The notes under the pieces are model-generated. The model made no database searches, was not told where the DNA came from, and saw nothing but the letters and a program-made list of their open reading frames with translations. From HGM05232 sp044433325 (GTDB lineage: Bacteria > Bacteroidota > Bacteroidia > Bacteroidales > Muribaculaceae), in the NCBI GenBank assembly GCA_044433325.1, contig JAWXTT010000058.1, positions 1 to 12,845 of the forward strand: a stretch of DNA of 12,845 bases, given 5' to 3'. Both the position numbers and the translations under genes were made by a program. How positions within the stretch are numbered: the first letter of the stretch is position 1; each line of letters opens with the position of its first letter. This document shows positions 12,332 through 12,845 of the stretch, one piece after another.

Positions 12332-12845
12332 TTACATAGCTCTCTTTAATAAGCTGAGAAGAGAACTACCACTCATTTGGGTATAATTAGAACCAATCTT
12401 AAACTCCTCAGTAAACTCTGAATCATACACAATAGATGATGGTGTTACTGTGACATTAACCCCCATGCTTTTAGTACCTACAACCATTGTTGCATACAGT
12501 GTCGAGGCTATCACACCATACGTACTATCTTCAAAATCACTATATTTTATATTTAAGGTAGGGTTACTATTTTCATTAGGCATGGTTACATTCAAATCTA
12601 CTAAATTCATATCATCAAAGATGAATTGATATTGCAAGTCACTGATAATATTAGCAACTACTGCACTCCAATACTCAGGACTGCTAGCTTGGGTAATATC
12701 AAAATCACGTTTAACCTTAGTAATATCACCATTAGGTATAAAGACTCTATTCATAAGCATATCTTGAATAGAGTTAATATCAATATTTAAGCCAGCTGAG
12801 ATATCAGCCAAATTCTTAATCAAATATCTCCTATTCATCTTATCC
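12332..12845 (-). CDS. DUF4292 family protein (probable lipoprotein), 5' end outside the window
   Basis: The frame is open to the window edge (Asp-Lys before the Met at 12838), so the visible part, about 170 residues, is the C-terminal portion. Full DUF4292 proteins are usually about 250-280 residues with a lipoprotein signal. DKMNRRYLIKNLADISAGLN followed by INSIQDMLMNRVF matches the central DUF4292 pattern (D-R-x-N-K-R-Y... L-Q-x-x-x-x-N), and beta-strand-like segments fill the rest. The family is thought to have a LolB/LppX-like fold, with a role in envelope lipid or lipoprotein handling that is not firmly established. It lies 12 nt upstream of the EnvC-like gene, as in other Bacteroidetes, and heads the visible part of the operon. 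Confidence 0.75.
   Translation of the reverse strand, partial: DKMNRRYLIKNLADISAGLNIDINSIQDMLMNRVFIPNGDITKVKRDFDITQASSPEYWSAVVANIISDLQYQFIFDDMNLVDLNVTMPNENSNPTLNIKYSDFEDSTYGVIASTLYATMVVGTKSMGVNVTVTPSSIVYDSEFTEEFKIGSNYTQMSGSSLLSLLKRAM

Overview
This 12.8 kb AT-rich window looks like a stretch of chromosome from a Bacteroidales bacterium (phylum Bacteroidota). The evidence is a BspA-type leucine-rich repeat surface protein with a sorting-domain-like C-terminus, a DUF4369/thioredoxin-fold lipoprotein, a DUF4292-EnvC gene pair, A-rich translation starts mostly without Shine-Dalgarno sequences, and Bacteroidetes-type -7 promoter boxes (TAnnTTTG) before several genes. Genus cannot be assigned from sequence alone. 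No rRNA, tRNA, insertion sequence, prophage or CRISPR array was seen.

Left part (1-3750, + strand). The window opens inside a BspA-like LRR gene (to 695) with four 24-residue repeats visible, closed by a strong hairpin terminator. A gene-free stretch of about 430 bp (759-1187) carries several short palindromes, three of which look like members of the dispersed 'GTCAT + palindrome' repeat type. Two overlapping glycosyltransferase genes follow (a GT4-like and a GT2-like enzyme), then an Rrf2-type winged-helix regulator with a cysteine cluster. A 21-bp-armed hairpin separates this block from the convergent lipoprotein gene.

Middle part (3760-8500). A thioredoxin-fold lipoprotein lacking the CXXC cysteines (- strand) diverges from pnp, polynucleotide phosphorylase (+), which ends in an Arg/Gly/Asp/Asn repeat tail. 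Three consecutive hairpins lie between pnp and a convergent greA-HIT operon (-). greA has the best promoter in the window (both -33 and -7 elements) and a leader of about 145 nt that contains a terminator-like hairpin.

Right part (8573-12845, - strand). A four-gene envelope operon reads DUF4292 lipoprotein (5' end off the window), EnvC-like murein hydrolase activator with a metal-site-degenerate LytM domain, FemAB/GNAT-like acyltransferase, and Wzx/MOP-type flippase. The intergenic gaps are 12, 12 and 3 nt. The flippase probably starts at TTG, one codon after the upstream stop.

Overall this is a mixture of housekeeping RNA metabolism and transcription genes (pnp, greA) with envelope and surface-glycan genes. 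I see no clear new multi-gene defence or mobile system. The points most worth a second look are the cysteine-less TlpA-like lipoprotein, the greA leader hairpin, the intergenic palindrome family, and the linkage of FemAB-like and flippase genes to the EnvC operon.
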